Source of the DNA: Plantago ovata
Taxonomy: Eukaryota; Streptophyta; Magnoliopsida; Lamiales; Plantaginaceae
Direction of reading: 5' to 3'
DNA length: 64,000 nt
Assembly (NCBI GenBank): GCA_028274465.1
Contig: CM051456.1
Coordinates: forward strand, 108,553,397-108,617,396
Numbering within the stretch: position 1 is the stretch's first letter; every line of letters begins with the position of its first letter. The position numbers and the translations under genes are program-made. This document shows, in pieces, positions 1-11,469 of the stretch. The notes beneath the pieces were generated by a model, which worked only from the letters and a program-made list of their open reading frames with translations, ran no database searches and was not told the origin of the DNA.

Positions 1-195
1 AACTAATGGCGATGATTGGCAGACTGACCACATGTTTTGGCACATTTTAGGCTAGGTGGTTTAAGGGTGGGGTGAGGTGGAAGGTCAATAATAGCTTATT
101 TGAGAAGAGAAACTGAAGATTAAATGAGCTCCACCAGTTATTACTAGAGATAGCTCTAAATGAGTTTCAAATAAAAGTCTAATTTAGATGACCGG
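1..195. other. Unassigned flank
   Basis: No convincing ORF, RNA gene or repeat boundary seen before the SINE array that starts near 196. Confidence 0.4.
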
Positions 196-892
196 GAGTC
201 ATAAGGTGGTCTGGTGGTTAGGGAGTTGGAGTAGTATAGAGAGGTTGGGAATTCGAATCTTAAGGGAGACATAAGGTTGGTATAGGTGTATTTGAAGTTG
301 TAAGGTGGTAAAGGAGTAGTGTAGGAGTAGGGTAGTTAGATTTGCGAGTAGCATGGGGAGGTCAAGAGTTCGACCTCTGACTGAGATATAAGGTTGGTAT
401 ATGTGTATTTGGAGGTATAAGGTGGTAAAGTAATGTAGCATGGAGAGGTCGGGAGTTTGAACCAAGCATAAGGTTGGTATAGGTATATTTGGAGTTGTAA
501 GGTGGTAAAGGAGTAGTGTAGGAGTAGGGTAGTTAAGTTATGTGAGTAGCATGGGGAGTTCAAGAGTTCGAACCCCAACGGAGGCATAAGGTTGATTTAT
601 GTGTATATATTTGGAGTTATAAGGCGGTAAAGGAGTAGTCTAGGAGTAAAGGAGCACAGAGAGGTCGGGAGTTTGAACCCCGACGGAGGCATAAGGTTGG
701 TATAGGTGTATTTGGAGTTATGAGGTGGTAAAAGAGTAGTGTAGTAGGGTAGTTAGATTTGCGAGTAGCATGGAAGGTCGGGAGTTCGAACCCGACGGAG
801 GCATAAGACTGATATATGTATTTGGAGTTATAAACTAGTAAATGAGTAGTGTAGGAGTAGGAGTATGGTAGTTAGATTTGCCGTTTAAAAAA
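196..892 (+). mobile_element. tRNA-derived SINE with tandemly expanded body
   Basis: The 5' end carries an A-box-like stretch (tggtctggtggttagg, about 207-222), followed by six B-box-like sites of the type gggagttcgaaccc near 250, 366, 450, 561, 669 and 780. Each is followed by the same body: cataaggttggtatagg, gtatttggagtt, ataaggtggtaaagg, gagtagtgtaggag. The unit is about 110 bp. The array ends in tttgccgtttaaaaaaa, the same kind of tail as single-copy relatives at 21274-21452 (-), 39098-39261, 40075-40257 and 46716-46842 (-). Two of those relatives have clear target-site duplications, which makes this a retroposed SINE family. The tandem expansion is unusual for a SINE. Confidence 0.7.
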
Positions 893-1060
893 ATGACTTT
901 AACCTTTTTAAATGAGTGCTAAACATACGTAATGATATATAGTTACATAGCTTTGGATAAATAAGCCCTATAAGACTATCTGCATCCAGAGTTAGATAGC
1001 GTATGTAATTTAGTTTGGCCAGCAATCGCTTGTCTACACCGGAGTAAGTTAGCATATGGA

Positions 1061-1097
1061 CATCTAACTCGTATGCTACTAGCATACGGGTTAGATG
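1061..1097. repeat. Short near-perfect hairpin
   Basis: The 17-bp arms catctaactcgtatgct (1061-1077) and agcatacgggttagatg (1081-1097) are inverted copies with one mismatch around a 3-base loop. No transposon context could be assigned. Confidence 0.75.
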
Positions 1098-1289
1098 CAT
1101 ATTTTATTTTATTTTTTCTTTTATCTTTTTGTTTTTTATTGTTCTTTTTTTTCTCTCTTGTAACATTAATTTGAGGGTACTCTTAATTTGATTTAGCATT
1201 CTAACATGGTCATAACCGATGTACCCCATTTTCTTTAATACTTTTCTGTAATATGTAGTTATTTTGTTTTTTGTATAGAAAACTTGAAA

Positions 1290-2030
1290 TATATTACACA
1301 AACAGAGGAGTTACAGCGTTGAGGTCATCCCGGTACACGACAGTACGGGGACACCACTTATTCAAATCAAATGCAAATACATCGAAAGTCAGTACGTCGG
1401 GACATAGATCCCAGACAGTTACAAAAATCCTACATGGACTAGATAACACCTGGGCCGAAGCTATACCAAGACTTGCTAAACTAAGCACACCGCTGCGTAA
1501 TTTAGCCAAAATATCTGAAGTATTATTGCATTGCCTATATACAAAGGATATCTGCCACTCCTCCATTCGTTCGAGCTGAGATCTAATCTGAGTCACCGGA
1601 GGTAGATGCCTCCGGTTGGGTTCCATTGTCCTGTTCAAACATGAAACAACGTAAAGTGAGTCCGACTGTATTTCCAAAGTTCTAATATCTAACTGAAGAG
1701 CAAAACGAATTCATACAACAACCCATATATCTTAGCTACATTATTCTCAATAACCCCCAAGGCCACAGTATAAGCGCTTTTAAGCCCCCCCCCACCCCAA
1801 CATGTGTTCTTATTATTCCGCCACAACCTGTTTGGCCAGGATTGCAACATGCATGTAGATCCATCAAAATTTAAACGAAGGGAAGTGAAGAAACTGGCGC
1901 CACTTACACCTAATGACCCTTGTCTGAGGTATAGGGTGAGGGCGGGAAACAAACCTGGCAGTGCTTTAACAGTTGCATAAGGCGAAAATACAAATGAAAA
2001 ACTCCACAGATTGCTGCCTAAAAACAAAGT
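1290..2030 (-). pseudogene. LINE-type RNase H domain remnant
   Basis: On the minus strand two neighbouring reading frames resemble the plant RVT_3/RNase H domain found at the 3' end of L1-like LINEs and in stand-alone relatives. The upstream one has LNFDGS (near 1870) followed by a glycine-rich stretch. The downstream one has IQSDSLYVVSCLN (near 1660) and a C-terminal stretch ending FVYRQCNNTSDILAKL, the expected late part of the domain. Frames are interrupted and no reverse transcriptase lies next to it, so this is a dead fragment. A decayed host RNase H-like gene is a less likely alternative. Confidence 0.65.
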
Positions 2031-2325
2031 GATTTCTAGCCTCCCAATTAAACAATATAAGCAAATAACACTAGTAATGTCTGACTATGAGAATACATAG
2101 TAACTTTAGTAAAAACATCACCGGCTTGTTTGGCTCTCTATTAGAGAGGCCTCTCGTACTGTTGAGAGGGCTTCTTACGTTTGGCTTTCAATTATAGCAG
2201 CCTTGGCTACTATTCATACTATTCCTAACCCCTCTCGTTATTTTCATCTCCGCTTTCTCTCTCTAGGCTCTCCATTTTCTCTGTCCGTGACATATTCTCT
2301 CATCCTCTTATCCGCCGCCGCCGTC

Positions 2326-3260
2326 ATGTCAGGCCAATTTCCAGCCTACTCCGACACCGTACAACGAATCAGAGACCATATTAGTGATCCTCTCACTCCG
2401 ATCTACAATTCTGTCAGTGTCGATTTGTGATTTGGTCGACTTTTTTTTCGGTGACTTTTCCGATTTCGAATTCAGTGAGTATTTTCGTTCCTTATTACTT
2501 GGTTTCGTTGAATTTTTACTCTTTTTCGTTTTATGTGGGCATATGGCCATCCGAACTAGGGTTTCGATTAAACCTTATTTTCTTCGTTTTGCTTGGCTTT
2601 GATGTTTCGAGTTTGGTGCAAATTGTTACTTGTATTCATGTCTTCTTATCTATGTTTAACAGTTTGAAGCGTACTTTATTTTCCCCCAATTTTTTTGGCA
2701 ATTACGAGCAGTTTGCTCTATGAGTTGTTGTCTGGTGTATGAAATTTGTGGTTTGTGTGTTCATGTCGAGTTGATGTTAATTTACTAGCAGTTTGATGGT
2801 TATTGCTATTACTAGTAGTTGGCATGTTGAATTCGTAAACTGTGATTGTATGATTAGATGATTTTGAAACAATTTTTGGAAAATAATAGAACTAGCAGTT
2901 GTGCATTGACTACACTGATTTTTCTTCTTGCATCGCGTTGTTAGTCTTAATTCATGTTGATAGACTCTGTTCAGGTTTGCTGATTATCTAACAATATGTA
3001 GAATAAAATTACTCAGATCTTAATTCATTTATAATTTAATTTGTAACAGTATGTCGAAATAAAATTAAAAGCAAGGAATAACTCTCTGATTTGTATTTTG
3101 AGTTTCAGTTTCATTAGAAATTGGTTGTTTGTGACAATCTTCTCTTTTTAATTTAATTACTCACACCCTTCACTAATGCATTGTTATGCTTCTTTCTCAG
3201 GAAACAGTCCATTCGTATCTTGGCGGGGCTATTGATCACCTGATCAATACGCAGCCATGA
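2326..3260 (+). CDS. Candidate small spliced ORF, 48 aa, unrecognised
   Basis: I do not recognise this protein. An ATG at 2326 opens a frame (MSGQFPAYSDTVQRIRDH...) whose unspliced form stops at 2430. A GT at 2413 (aattct|gtcagt) joined to a strong acceptor at 3199-3200 (tctttctcag|gaaaca) gives exons 2326-2412 and 3201-3260, both multiples of three, 48 aa, ending HLINTQP. A better donor (gaattca|gtgagt, near 2474) lies after the unspliced stop, and would leave the short 34-aa ORF in the first exon. Another acceptor-like site precedes 4059, so this may be a multi-exon non-coding transcript. The upstream pyrimidine-rich leader looks like a plant 5' UTR. Enclosure in a possible transposon suggests a captured gene piece. 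Confidence 0.3.
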
Positions 3261-4330
3261 TGCGTGGCTCTTACTGTCGCCTCGGCGGTGCATCGGTCTT
3301 GACAGAACGGGAACTCCAACGACCAAACTTGTTACTTGTTTTATAATGTGGTCATGTGGTTTCTATTGAGTTATGCTTATTTGACATGTGGCGATGATGA
3401 TTATATTTCTAGCAAGCAATTTTATGCAAAAATGGCTTCCACTCGTTTGAGCATAACCGTATCTTGGCTTGGCGATAACTCTTATGGTTATTTGCAGCCA
3501 TGGCGGTCTCCAATCGAGGTGTTTGAAGCAGTTTTCTGTGACTAAACCTTCAATTTATTAAATCTGAGTCAAGTCAGCCAACTGCTCTTAGAGTTAATGT
3601 GTTCTTAGTTCTATGTTTTGAAGCTGAAATTTTGTTTCACTTGAGTTGTTGATTTTTTTTCTTTATGTGAGTAATTTGAAGCATCTTTATGGTCCATAGT
3701 AATTTGAAGCATTTTTATTGTCCAGAGTTTTGCTTTGCCCAGACAGTCTTGGTTGGTCCATCAGTTGTTGTGTGTCTTTGTGTTTGAATTTAGCCCTTGG
3801 TTTAGTACTGTAGTGGTTGCAACTTGGTTAGTGGTTACTAATAAGTGTTTGATTAATGTGAGTCTGTGACTGTGACAAGTTGTATTTCACACTTGCAATT
3901 ATTTAGATGAGTTATTGTGGTTGATGTATGTGTGAACCGTGAAATTACGCATCGTTTTACCCAAAAATTCGTGTAGCTCATATTTGTAAGGTTGTACCTT
4001 TTTTTTTTCTTCGTGATTTATGATACTAATCTCAGTTTTTTGCTTATGTAACTTCAGGGGACGTGATGTGCTGCTTTTGGTTGATCAAGTATGCTTGACG
4101 TAGAAGTCCAAAGAGCAGAGGTGACAGTTTTTGATCGGGCTTGTGCATACTGCAGACTACCATGCTGCTCTGCTGGTGCCTGCTTATAGCTTATATCATC
4201 TTTTTTCTGCAATCAAATTCAGATGTGTTGTGTGTTTGAATGACCTCTTTCACTTGCTTAATTATATGAACGGTTATAAGTAGCCGGAACGAGAATAACA
4301 TTTTGACCATCGGAATAAATCATTCTTGCA

Positions 4331-4436
<106 letters not shown>

Positions 4437-4989
4437 TTCGGACGAGTCAAACTATTTCGTATATGTATTGTTGGACAACGTGTTGTAGCAGACATACTGT
4501 TGTATGATTAATGTAATCAAATATAATAATTCATATTTCGTGTGAAATCATTTTTTGCGTAAGCAATTAAATAATTTTATCCATCCTCAGTTTGTAAAAA
4601 AAAAAAAAATTAATAATAGTAAAAAAAGGGAAATTAGAACAGATATTTGTACATTCAGATTTTATTTTTACTCTATTACCTTTCATATTATTTCATCTAA
4701 TATAAAAAATACAATTCCCAACCAAATCTACTCAATTTTGAATACATTCTCCCACAATTCCAATACAACTAACCTTAACTAACTATAACTAACCAATCAT
4801 TTAATCATCCAATCATCACCTCTCATCATCACTCCTATTAATATTCCCCCTATATCCTACTACCTTTTACTAACTCAAACCCAAAACTAATTTCACAAAC
4901 CCCTCTCAACAGTAAATACTATTCACCTCTCGGGTTATTATTCAAAATCTCTCTCCATAACTCTAAGCCAAACAAACTGCATGTGTTGA

Positions 4990-5445
4990 AACTTGAGTCC
5001 AGTCCCAATCAACATGAGTGATTACCATTCGAAGCCTAGCAAACACTTCACAAGAAGTAAAAAGATGTTCAAAAGTTTAATTTTCTTTTTCACATAACTG
5101 ACAAACCACAAAAATAGAAACTTTGTTGAGCAACTAGTTTAACCGTTGTAGGTAACTTGGAGTGCAAAACTTGCCACCAAAACATTCGTACACGAGGAGT
5201 ACTTTCAGTTGCCATAATCTATGCCAAGCCCACATGGGGTAATCCATTGCTTTATTTACTAAACAACGGTAAGCAGACCTTACTGTGAAGACACCAGATT
5301 TATCCCATGGCCAAACTACCACATCTGAAGCATGTAAATTTAAAGGAATAGTAATAATCTGTCCAACTATATCTAGAGGCAAAACACAACTAAGTTTGTG
5401 AATATTCTTGGACCCATTAATAGTATAATCCACTACTCTTTCATT
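4990..5445 (-). pseudogene. L1-type LINE fragment (zf-RVT region)
   Basis: The minus strand encodes VVWPWDKSGVFTVRSAYRCL (near 5330-5270), a classic start of the zinc-binding domain downstream of plant LINE reverse transcriptases. It continues in a neighbouring frame with CQLCEKEN and FEHLFTSCEVFARL. Reverse transcriptase and RNase H are missing, so this is a truncated, frame-broken piece. Confidence 0.75.
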
Positions 5446-6168
5446 CTATATTGAAACACCAATTTCAAAATTTAAAAATTCAAAGTCAATACAAAATACA
5501 CTTTAAGTGTTGTAATTTAAGCAGTAGTAGCTCCACTAGTATATAGTATTTAAGTATTGTAATTTTGTATGGAGTAATGAAATTTATATTTTGAAGTATT
5601 GTATTTTTATATTACCAAGTATAGTATTATTATTTTTAATTTCATCATATTTTAATTAATTAATGACATTTGAATGATATAAAATGTGAAAGTTTGAAAT
5701 AAATGTAAAAAGAATAAAATAGTTTAAAAAGAAATGGGAAAAGAAAATTAAAATTGGGGAAGATAGAGTATGAGGGTTGGAGATGAAGAGTATGATAGAG
5801 TTTGATGCGAGTGGAATGCTGACATGGCGTTAGATAGTGTTTGAGAGATGTAGATAGTTTAGGAGCAACAATAGTTGTCTTCAATTTGGAGGCTTATTTC
5901 ATTATAACCGCCAAATAAGCCTCTTACATTTTGAGTTTACAATTGTTCGGACTTATTTGAGACTTTTTCATGGGCTCATACACACTAACCACCTAATTTT
6001 TCTTTATTTTTAAACTCAAATTGTACACTATTTATTAATATTAATGTAGGCCATTTTAATGGGCTACATTTATGATATAGCCCAAATGTAGCCACTTAAA
6101 AAGCTCTCATTGTGGCTTATTTGGATTTTGGGGGTTATTTGGGTATTAATTTCTAGTGTTCTAAGTTA
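5446..6168. other. AT-rich intergenic DNA, possible MITE
   Basis: No gene seen. At 5860-6135 there are repeated words such as gaggcttattt, ccaaataagcc and ggcttatttgg in both orientations, suggesting a decayed inverted-repeat element, but its ends could not be fixed. Confidence 0.3.
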
Positions 6169-6421
6169 CTTCCCAGTTTCAATAATAAATGTAACACTTG
6201 ATTTTGTTAATTTTTTCAATGGTCATTTTGACTTTAAATTATTCTTAAATCATACGATAAAAAATAATTAAAACATCATATATGAAACTAGAATGTTTAT
6301 ATTTTCATAATATAATTTTTTAAATTATTTTCTTTGAATGATTTATAAATAAATTAAAGTCAAACTAATTATTAAAATAGTCAACAAAACCAATGTTATA
6401 CTTGTTATTATCTGAGGGAAG
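6169..6421. mobile_element. Stowaway-like MITE, degenerate
   Basis: The left end cttcccagtttcaataataa matches the inverted right end (cttccctcagataataacaa on the other strand). The interior has paired words (gactttaaattattcttaaa / tttataaataaattaaagtc) like the other Stowaway copies here. A TA precedes the left end; the right TA is not preserved. Confidence 0.6.
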
Positions 6422-7059
6422 AATTAATTTGAAAGGTGCAATATATGTGGTGGATTTGTAACAAACAAGGAGGTGAAATAGTGACCGCCGTACGTTGTTA
6501 TATGCTACCGTGTCCGCAAAGAAAATGGGAGCTTTTGATTATATATGGTTGGTCCAATCCAACGTGGCTTTTGCATGCAGATGCCATGGAAGCACACACG
6601 TAGACTAGATGTTCGTACATAACCAGCCACGTGGTGGAATAGTAGCTAAGCAAGAAGAGAGCCGTGTGTTGAAAGAATTTCTTGTGCTGGCTGTTCCCAA
6701 ACCTCCCAACAATATGTAGGGTCCACGTTAACCAACTATACGTACGTACGGCGTACAAGTTAAACCTTTCTATATACGGAGCAGAGGAGCCGTATATACG
6801 GGTATATATTTATTTGTTTATTAAATCCTAAAATAATTCCTTAACACTGATGAGAAGAGTTCCAAGATAACAACATTCTTGCTTTAAGATTCCGAATCTT
6901 CACTACTTTTCCAGTTTCCCTTTCACTCAAGCTTCATTGGTTTCCCATTTTACGTTACATATTTTGAAAGTGATTAGCACCGGATCGTCATCAGCTAAAT
7001 CTATAATAAGATACATATCCCTCATCTCTCTAATTATCATAATCTTCACTTTCATCATA
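6422..7059. other. Intergenic, nothing assigned
   Basis: No supported gene. Short open frames on both strands show no recognisable motif. Confidence 0.4.
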
Positions 7060-7280
7060 CTTCCTCCGTTCCACCAGAAATGTTATAATTTAACTTTTTT
7101 CGATAAACAACTTTCAACTTTGATTTTTAATTACTCTTAAACTATAATTATAAAGTATTTAAGGAAATTTTATTATGAAACTACTTTATCATTATAGTTT
7201 AAGAGTAATCGAGAGTCAAAGTTGAAAGTTGTTAACCGAAAAAAGTCAAAACTACGACACTTTTGGTGGAATGGAGTGAG
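7060..7280. mobile_element. Stowaway-like MITE with TA target duplication
   Basis: The left end cttcctccgttccaccagaa and the right end ttttggtggaatggagtgag are inverted copies, flanked by TA (7058-7059 and 7281-7282). Inner arms also pair (caactttcaactttga / tcaaagttgaaagttg), so nearly the whole 221 bp can fold back. This is typical of Tc1/mariner-derived Stowaway elements. Confidence 0.85.
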
Positions 7281-7779
7281 TAATATATTACCGAATAAAC
7301 ATTTATCATCGTAAGCATATGTATAGATTCCAACACGCACGAGCCGCTCAAGTCGTAATTTGTTCGTGGGTCGACAAGTACATCAACGTGAATCATCTAG
7401 AAGACTAGAATAGACCAGTATCTAGGGTTTCAGGAAATTTTTTAGATATAAGGCTAGTATATTTTTTTTCCAGTTTACCATTATAGTTACTAAAAGTGCT
7501 ACCCGGTAACTACTATTTATATGTCGTATGGCATATCCCATTATGTATGTTTTATACAAAAAGATGATTATTTCCCAGAATCTCTCTGTCTGTTCTTTCT
7601 CTCTATTGACGTCGATCTCTCTTTATGATGTTCTTCATTCTTCTGTGTTGTTGTTCGATTCATGCAAGAACACGGTCTTTCTTTCCTTTATATGCCAGAT
7701 ATCTCTGGAGGAAGCATGATTCGCGCGTATCATGGCGAATTACCGAAGTACGATATTGATCAAGCTCAAGATCCTTACA

Positions 7780-7880
7780 ACATATTGGAACTCAAGCATC
7801 ACAACAAACCCATAATCATATTAGAACCCAAGCATCACAACAAACCCATAAACATATTAGAACCCAAGCATCACAGTCAA
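7780..7880. repeat. 36-bp tandem repeat, about 3 copies
   Basis: The unit contains catcacaacaaacccata followed by catattagaacccaag, in almost identical consecutive copies. Decayed versions of the catcac/caac words continue to about 8060. It lies inside an open frame (7662-8012) that I regard as fortuitous. Confidence 0.8.
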
Positions 7881-8476
7881 TACAAACAACATGCATCTCA
7901 CATCTCACACCGTATTAGAACCCCAACATCACAATCAAACCAAGCGACATGGACACAAATCAAACCCAAACGAATAAATTGTCAGTCTCTCAGTACAAGC
8001 ATCAACAATTAAATATCAAGCACTATTCATCACAATAAACCAAGCAAAACAGACTCAAATGAGACCCAAAGATACATCAACAACTAAATATCAAGCATCA
8101 ATAATAATCTAATCAAGCACCCTGCACCTTAAATAATAAATTTTATATAACATACAAAGTGTAGTAATGATTTGAGGTGTAAGTAGTAGTATGCTAGGAA
8201 GCATGAATATGAATACGTAAAATAAATACGATACGAAACGAGTATGAAATTTAATTCCTAGTATGTAATTTCCTCTCCATCCATTCAACCCTTCATTTCC
8301 ATGAAAATGTTAAGTTTATTATGTAAATCAGTTACCTACCTATTCATCTAGTTTATTTGTTACTAACTCTTTAATAAATTATTCGACTAAACATAACAAT
8401 TTAAATATTTATACTATGAACTACTTTTACTAAACTGAAAAGTTTGAATATGTAATTTTTACCTTATTTTTAACAG

Positions 8477-9139
8477 ATTACTACATTCACCACCCCTCAT
8501 AGATCGTCACTTTGCATATTAGCCCACGTAGAAGAAACAATTACATTGAGTTCCAAAATCTCACAACATGAGTGACCAACTTATAAGCCACTGTTCATTT
8601 TTGATATGCCAAACATGGCCTTAGATTTTCTCTATTTTCCTTCTTTTCTTTTCTTTTTTCCTATCTTCTTCCTTTTTCTTTTTTTCTTTTTTTTCTTTTA
8701 TCATCTTCTTCCTTTTTTGGGTACCGGAGCTCCGGTTGGAGCTTCACAACCCCGATTTGGGGTTGTGAAAATCACCGGTCGGAGCTTCGGTAAGTCCGGT
8801 CACCGAAGCTTCGATTTCTTTAAGTTTTTTATTTTTAATATATATTTTATTTTTTGTTGTATTTAATTTGTAATACTAATTTTATTGGGGTCTATTTTGC
8901 AATAAAGTTTTGGATTATTTTGAAATTTCAAAAAGTTAGGTGTGACAATTTGGTTGAATTAAAAATATTTGAGGCAGATATGTAATAAAGAAAATTCAAT
9001 CTGTTTGGTTAAAGTCAGAATCCAATTTTGAGTGAGGGGTAAAATTGTAGTTTCATTGCTTTAGTTCGTGAAAAGTCAAATTCGCGGACTCAGATGTAAT
9101 TAAAACTATCTAGTGGGGAAGGTCTTCATAATTGTTTGG
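8477..9139. mobile_element. Non-autonomous Mutator-like element (MULE), decayed
   Basis: The left end (ttactacattcaccacccct) and right end (accttccccactagat read on the other strand) are related to the ends of the element at 10071-10858. The interior repeats the family layout: a polypyrimidine tract (8625-8710), an inverted gagctccggttggagctt-type block (8725-8815), and the box gtgaaaagtcaaattcgcgg (9068-9087) that also occurs at 47736 and, inverted, at 10192 and 29690. No target duplication recognised. Confidence 0.55.
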
Positions 9140-9664
9140 TTTACATAGGTTAATCTATAATAAACGAATCAAAGGAGAGTACTGGCCCTAGTTTTAACTA
9201 CAAACAACTTTGGCAAATGAATTTATTTTTCTACTTGAAAAAAATTGTGTGTTTTATCTTTAAGATTGAATCAGATTCAAAACTTCACTGCAATTAAAGT
9301 GGGCTAAAGATGAAAAGAGTTCCCGACGGATACACGTCAGCTTCCCCAGCCCCATTAAAAAAGTTGCTTCCACCTAAGAAGTAAGAAGAACTAAAATGAA
9401 GGTACTAAACGCATTAAGCATGCATGTAAACTATACTATGCTAGCAATTAGTATAAAATGCGTCCTAATCGTTGACCAAAATAAATATATAGGGTTCGGC
9501 AGGTTCTGATTCCTAACCGCTAGAGCGAACCAAGTCACGCCTAGCCAATATAATCCGTCCATTATTTGATTAGTTTTTAAATTGCATTATTTAGTCAAAC
9601 TCGTAGTCTCGTCTTAAATAGTGATGTCCTGATATATATTTTACCTGTACCACTCTAATTTACA
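9140..9664. other. Intergenic, nothing assigned
   Basis: AT-rich DNA without a supported gene or repeat boundary. Confidence 0.4.
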
Positions 9665-10070
9665 TGTTGATTTCGGGACAACAATATTACCAAATCACAA
9701 GCACACAATAACAACTAAACCCCAAGAACATGCTCCACCAATCAAACACACATCAACAAGGAACAGAGCAAGAGAGTGAAAGGGAAAGAACACATGCAAA
9801 GTTTAACGTGGTTCGGTTGTAAATAATCTACGCCCACAGAGATCAACCAGCTTCCATTAGATTATCATAAACCCCAATTACAAGTCACTAACATAATCCA
9901 AGAAACAAAAATCACATTTCTCAAGCTAAAACCTATGAGGGGTGGAGCAAAAGCTCCGTCATTAGCGTCCAGTACCGAAATACTGGGTCTTTAGGAAGAA
10001 GAAGACTTAAAAGCAATTGAAAATTAAGAAAAGGAAATAAAGTAAATGGTAGAGTGCTAAAATCTCTAAT
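9665..10070 (+). mobile_element. Probable LTR fragment (fossil)
   Basis: The stretch starts tgttgatttcggg and contains tttaacgtggttcggttg followed by ctacgcccacagagatc, a word pair common in plant copia-type LTRs. No matching partner LTR or coding part is visible. A MULE (10071-10858) lies directly to its right. Family assignment is inference. Confidence 0.4.
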
Positions 10071-10858
10071 GGGCTTCTTACATATAGTACCCTTGCTAGT
10101 CCTTTTTATTACAGATAGACCATCGTTAGTCAAACAATTACATCCACCTCCCTCACTAGTCGATTTAATTACATGCAGACCCACGATCTTGACTTTTGGC
10201 GAACTAAATCAATGAAAATACATTTTTACCCTTAGTCAAATATTCAACTTTGATCGTGACCAAACAGCTTCAATTTTAATTTATTACACATTTGACTCAA
10301 ATCTTTTTAATTTCACCAATTTGACACTTATTAATTCAAAATAAGGCATATAACTTTTTTAAATTTCAAAATTGCCTCAAATATTATTGCAAACTGAACC
10401 CTAATAATTTTAAATCTTAAAATTAACCCACAAGGATTTTCAAAAAAAAAAAATAAATAAATAAAAAAGAGTCGGACATCTCGCCGGCCGGAGCTGTAAA
10501 GCTACAGCTCCGATCTGAATGGAGCTACACAGCTCCGTTCAGATCGGAGCTTTCTCACAGCTCCGATTGACCGGAGGTCTCCGGTCACCGGAGCTGCAAC
10601 TCCGGTCACTGGAGCTAATAGAAGAAGAAGAAGGAGGAAGAAAGGAAAGAAAAAAAGAAAGAAAAAAGAAAAAGAAAAAAAGAAAAAAAAAATGTAGAGA
10701 AAATAGTGTAAGGCCGCGCTTGGATGAAAAAATATGAACAGTAAGCTAGAAGCTGGTCAACGGAATAAGTAGATTTTGGACCCATATGTAATAGATTGAC
10801 TAAGGGGGTGTTAGACGTAATTAGAGTGTCTAGTAGGGATAGTGGATGTAAAATTCCC
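10071..10858. mobile_element. Non-autonomous MULE with GAGCTC palindromes
   Basis: Both ends begin GGG: gggcttcttacatatagtac on the left, and gggaattttacatccactat on the right read on the other strand, with further scattered matches. Inside are the subterminal box ccacgatcttgacttttggc (10180-10199), shared almost exactly with the MuDR-like element at 29680-29700; palindromic blocks such as gagctgtaaagctacagctc (10490-10615); and a polypurine tract (10619-10690). No coding capacity. No matching 9-bp flanks were found, so it is probably old. Confidence 0.65.
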
Positions 10859-10895
10859 AAGAAACATTAACATACAAAGTGGGTTTTGGGTTTTA

Positions 10896-10960
10896 CTCCC
10901 TCCTCTCCATAGTATTCATTTGTTTACGCTATTTCATTTGATTATCAACGATACGCTCAT
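10896..10960. mobile_element. One end of a Stowaway-like MITE
   Basis: TA followed by ctccctcctctccatagtat is a typical Stowaway-type terminus. The opposite end was not found. Confidence 0.4.
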
Positions 10961-11469
10961 CCACTTCATGCCCAGAGTGACAGTCATCGCTTTGGGAGGT
11001 AATTGTGAGAGAAAAGTATAGGGCGCGGGAGCAATAACTAACGTGGGAGTATATTTCACTAGTGGTGGTCACGTTTTAATTATGGCCGGTAAACGTAATT
11101 AACTTGGGAACAAAGCTAGATATTAATTCGCAATATGAAACATTAGTGGCTAATTAAGACGTTGAAGATAAGAAGAGACCGCTTCCAGCTTTGACCGGGA
11201 CAAATTAATCCGATGAGATGACTAATGGTATGGATTTAAGTGTGGACATGACCCATCTAACTTGTCATTAAGCACAAGGAATTTACTAACAAGACTGAAT
11301 TGTAGCAGCAATACATATAAGAAGAAGATGCTTAAACTTAGTATTTGACTATTGTTATCAAAACGTGCTTAACCATCATTGACTAACATTTGGTGGTTTA
11401 CTAAATTAATCTCTTGCTCAAGGTGTAGTACTAGTAATATTTTGTGTTTGGAAGTACTATCGTTAGAAA

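Noticed and set aside
7780-7880. CRISPR-like array
   Set aside because: Units are directly adjacent without unique spacers and the genome is a plant's.
7662-8012. 116-aa open frame with repeated LEPKHHNKP
   Set aside because: Explained by a 36-bp tandem repeat that is open by chance; no codon or homology signal.
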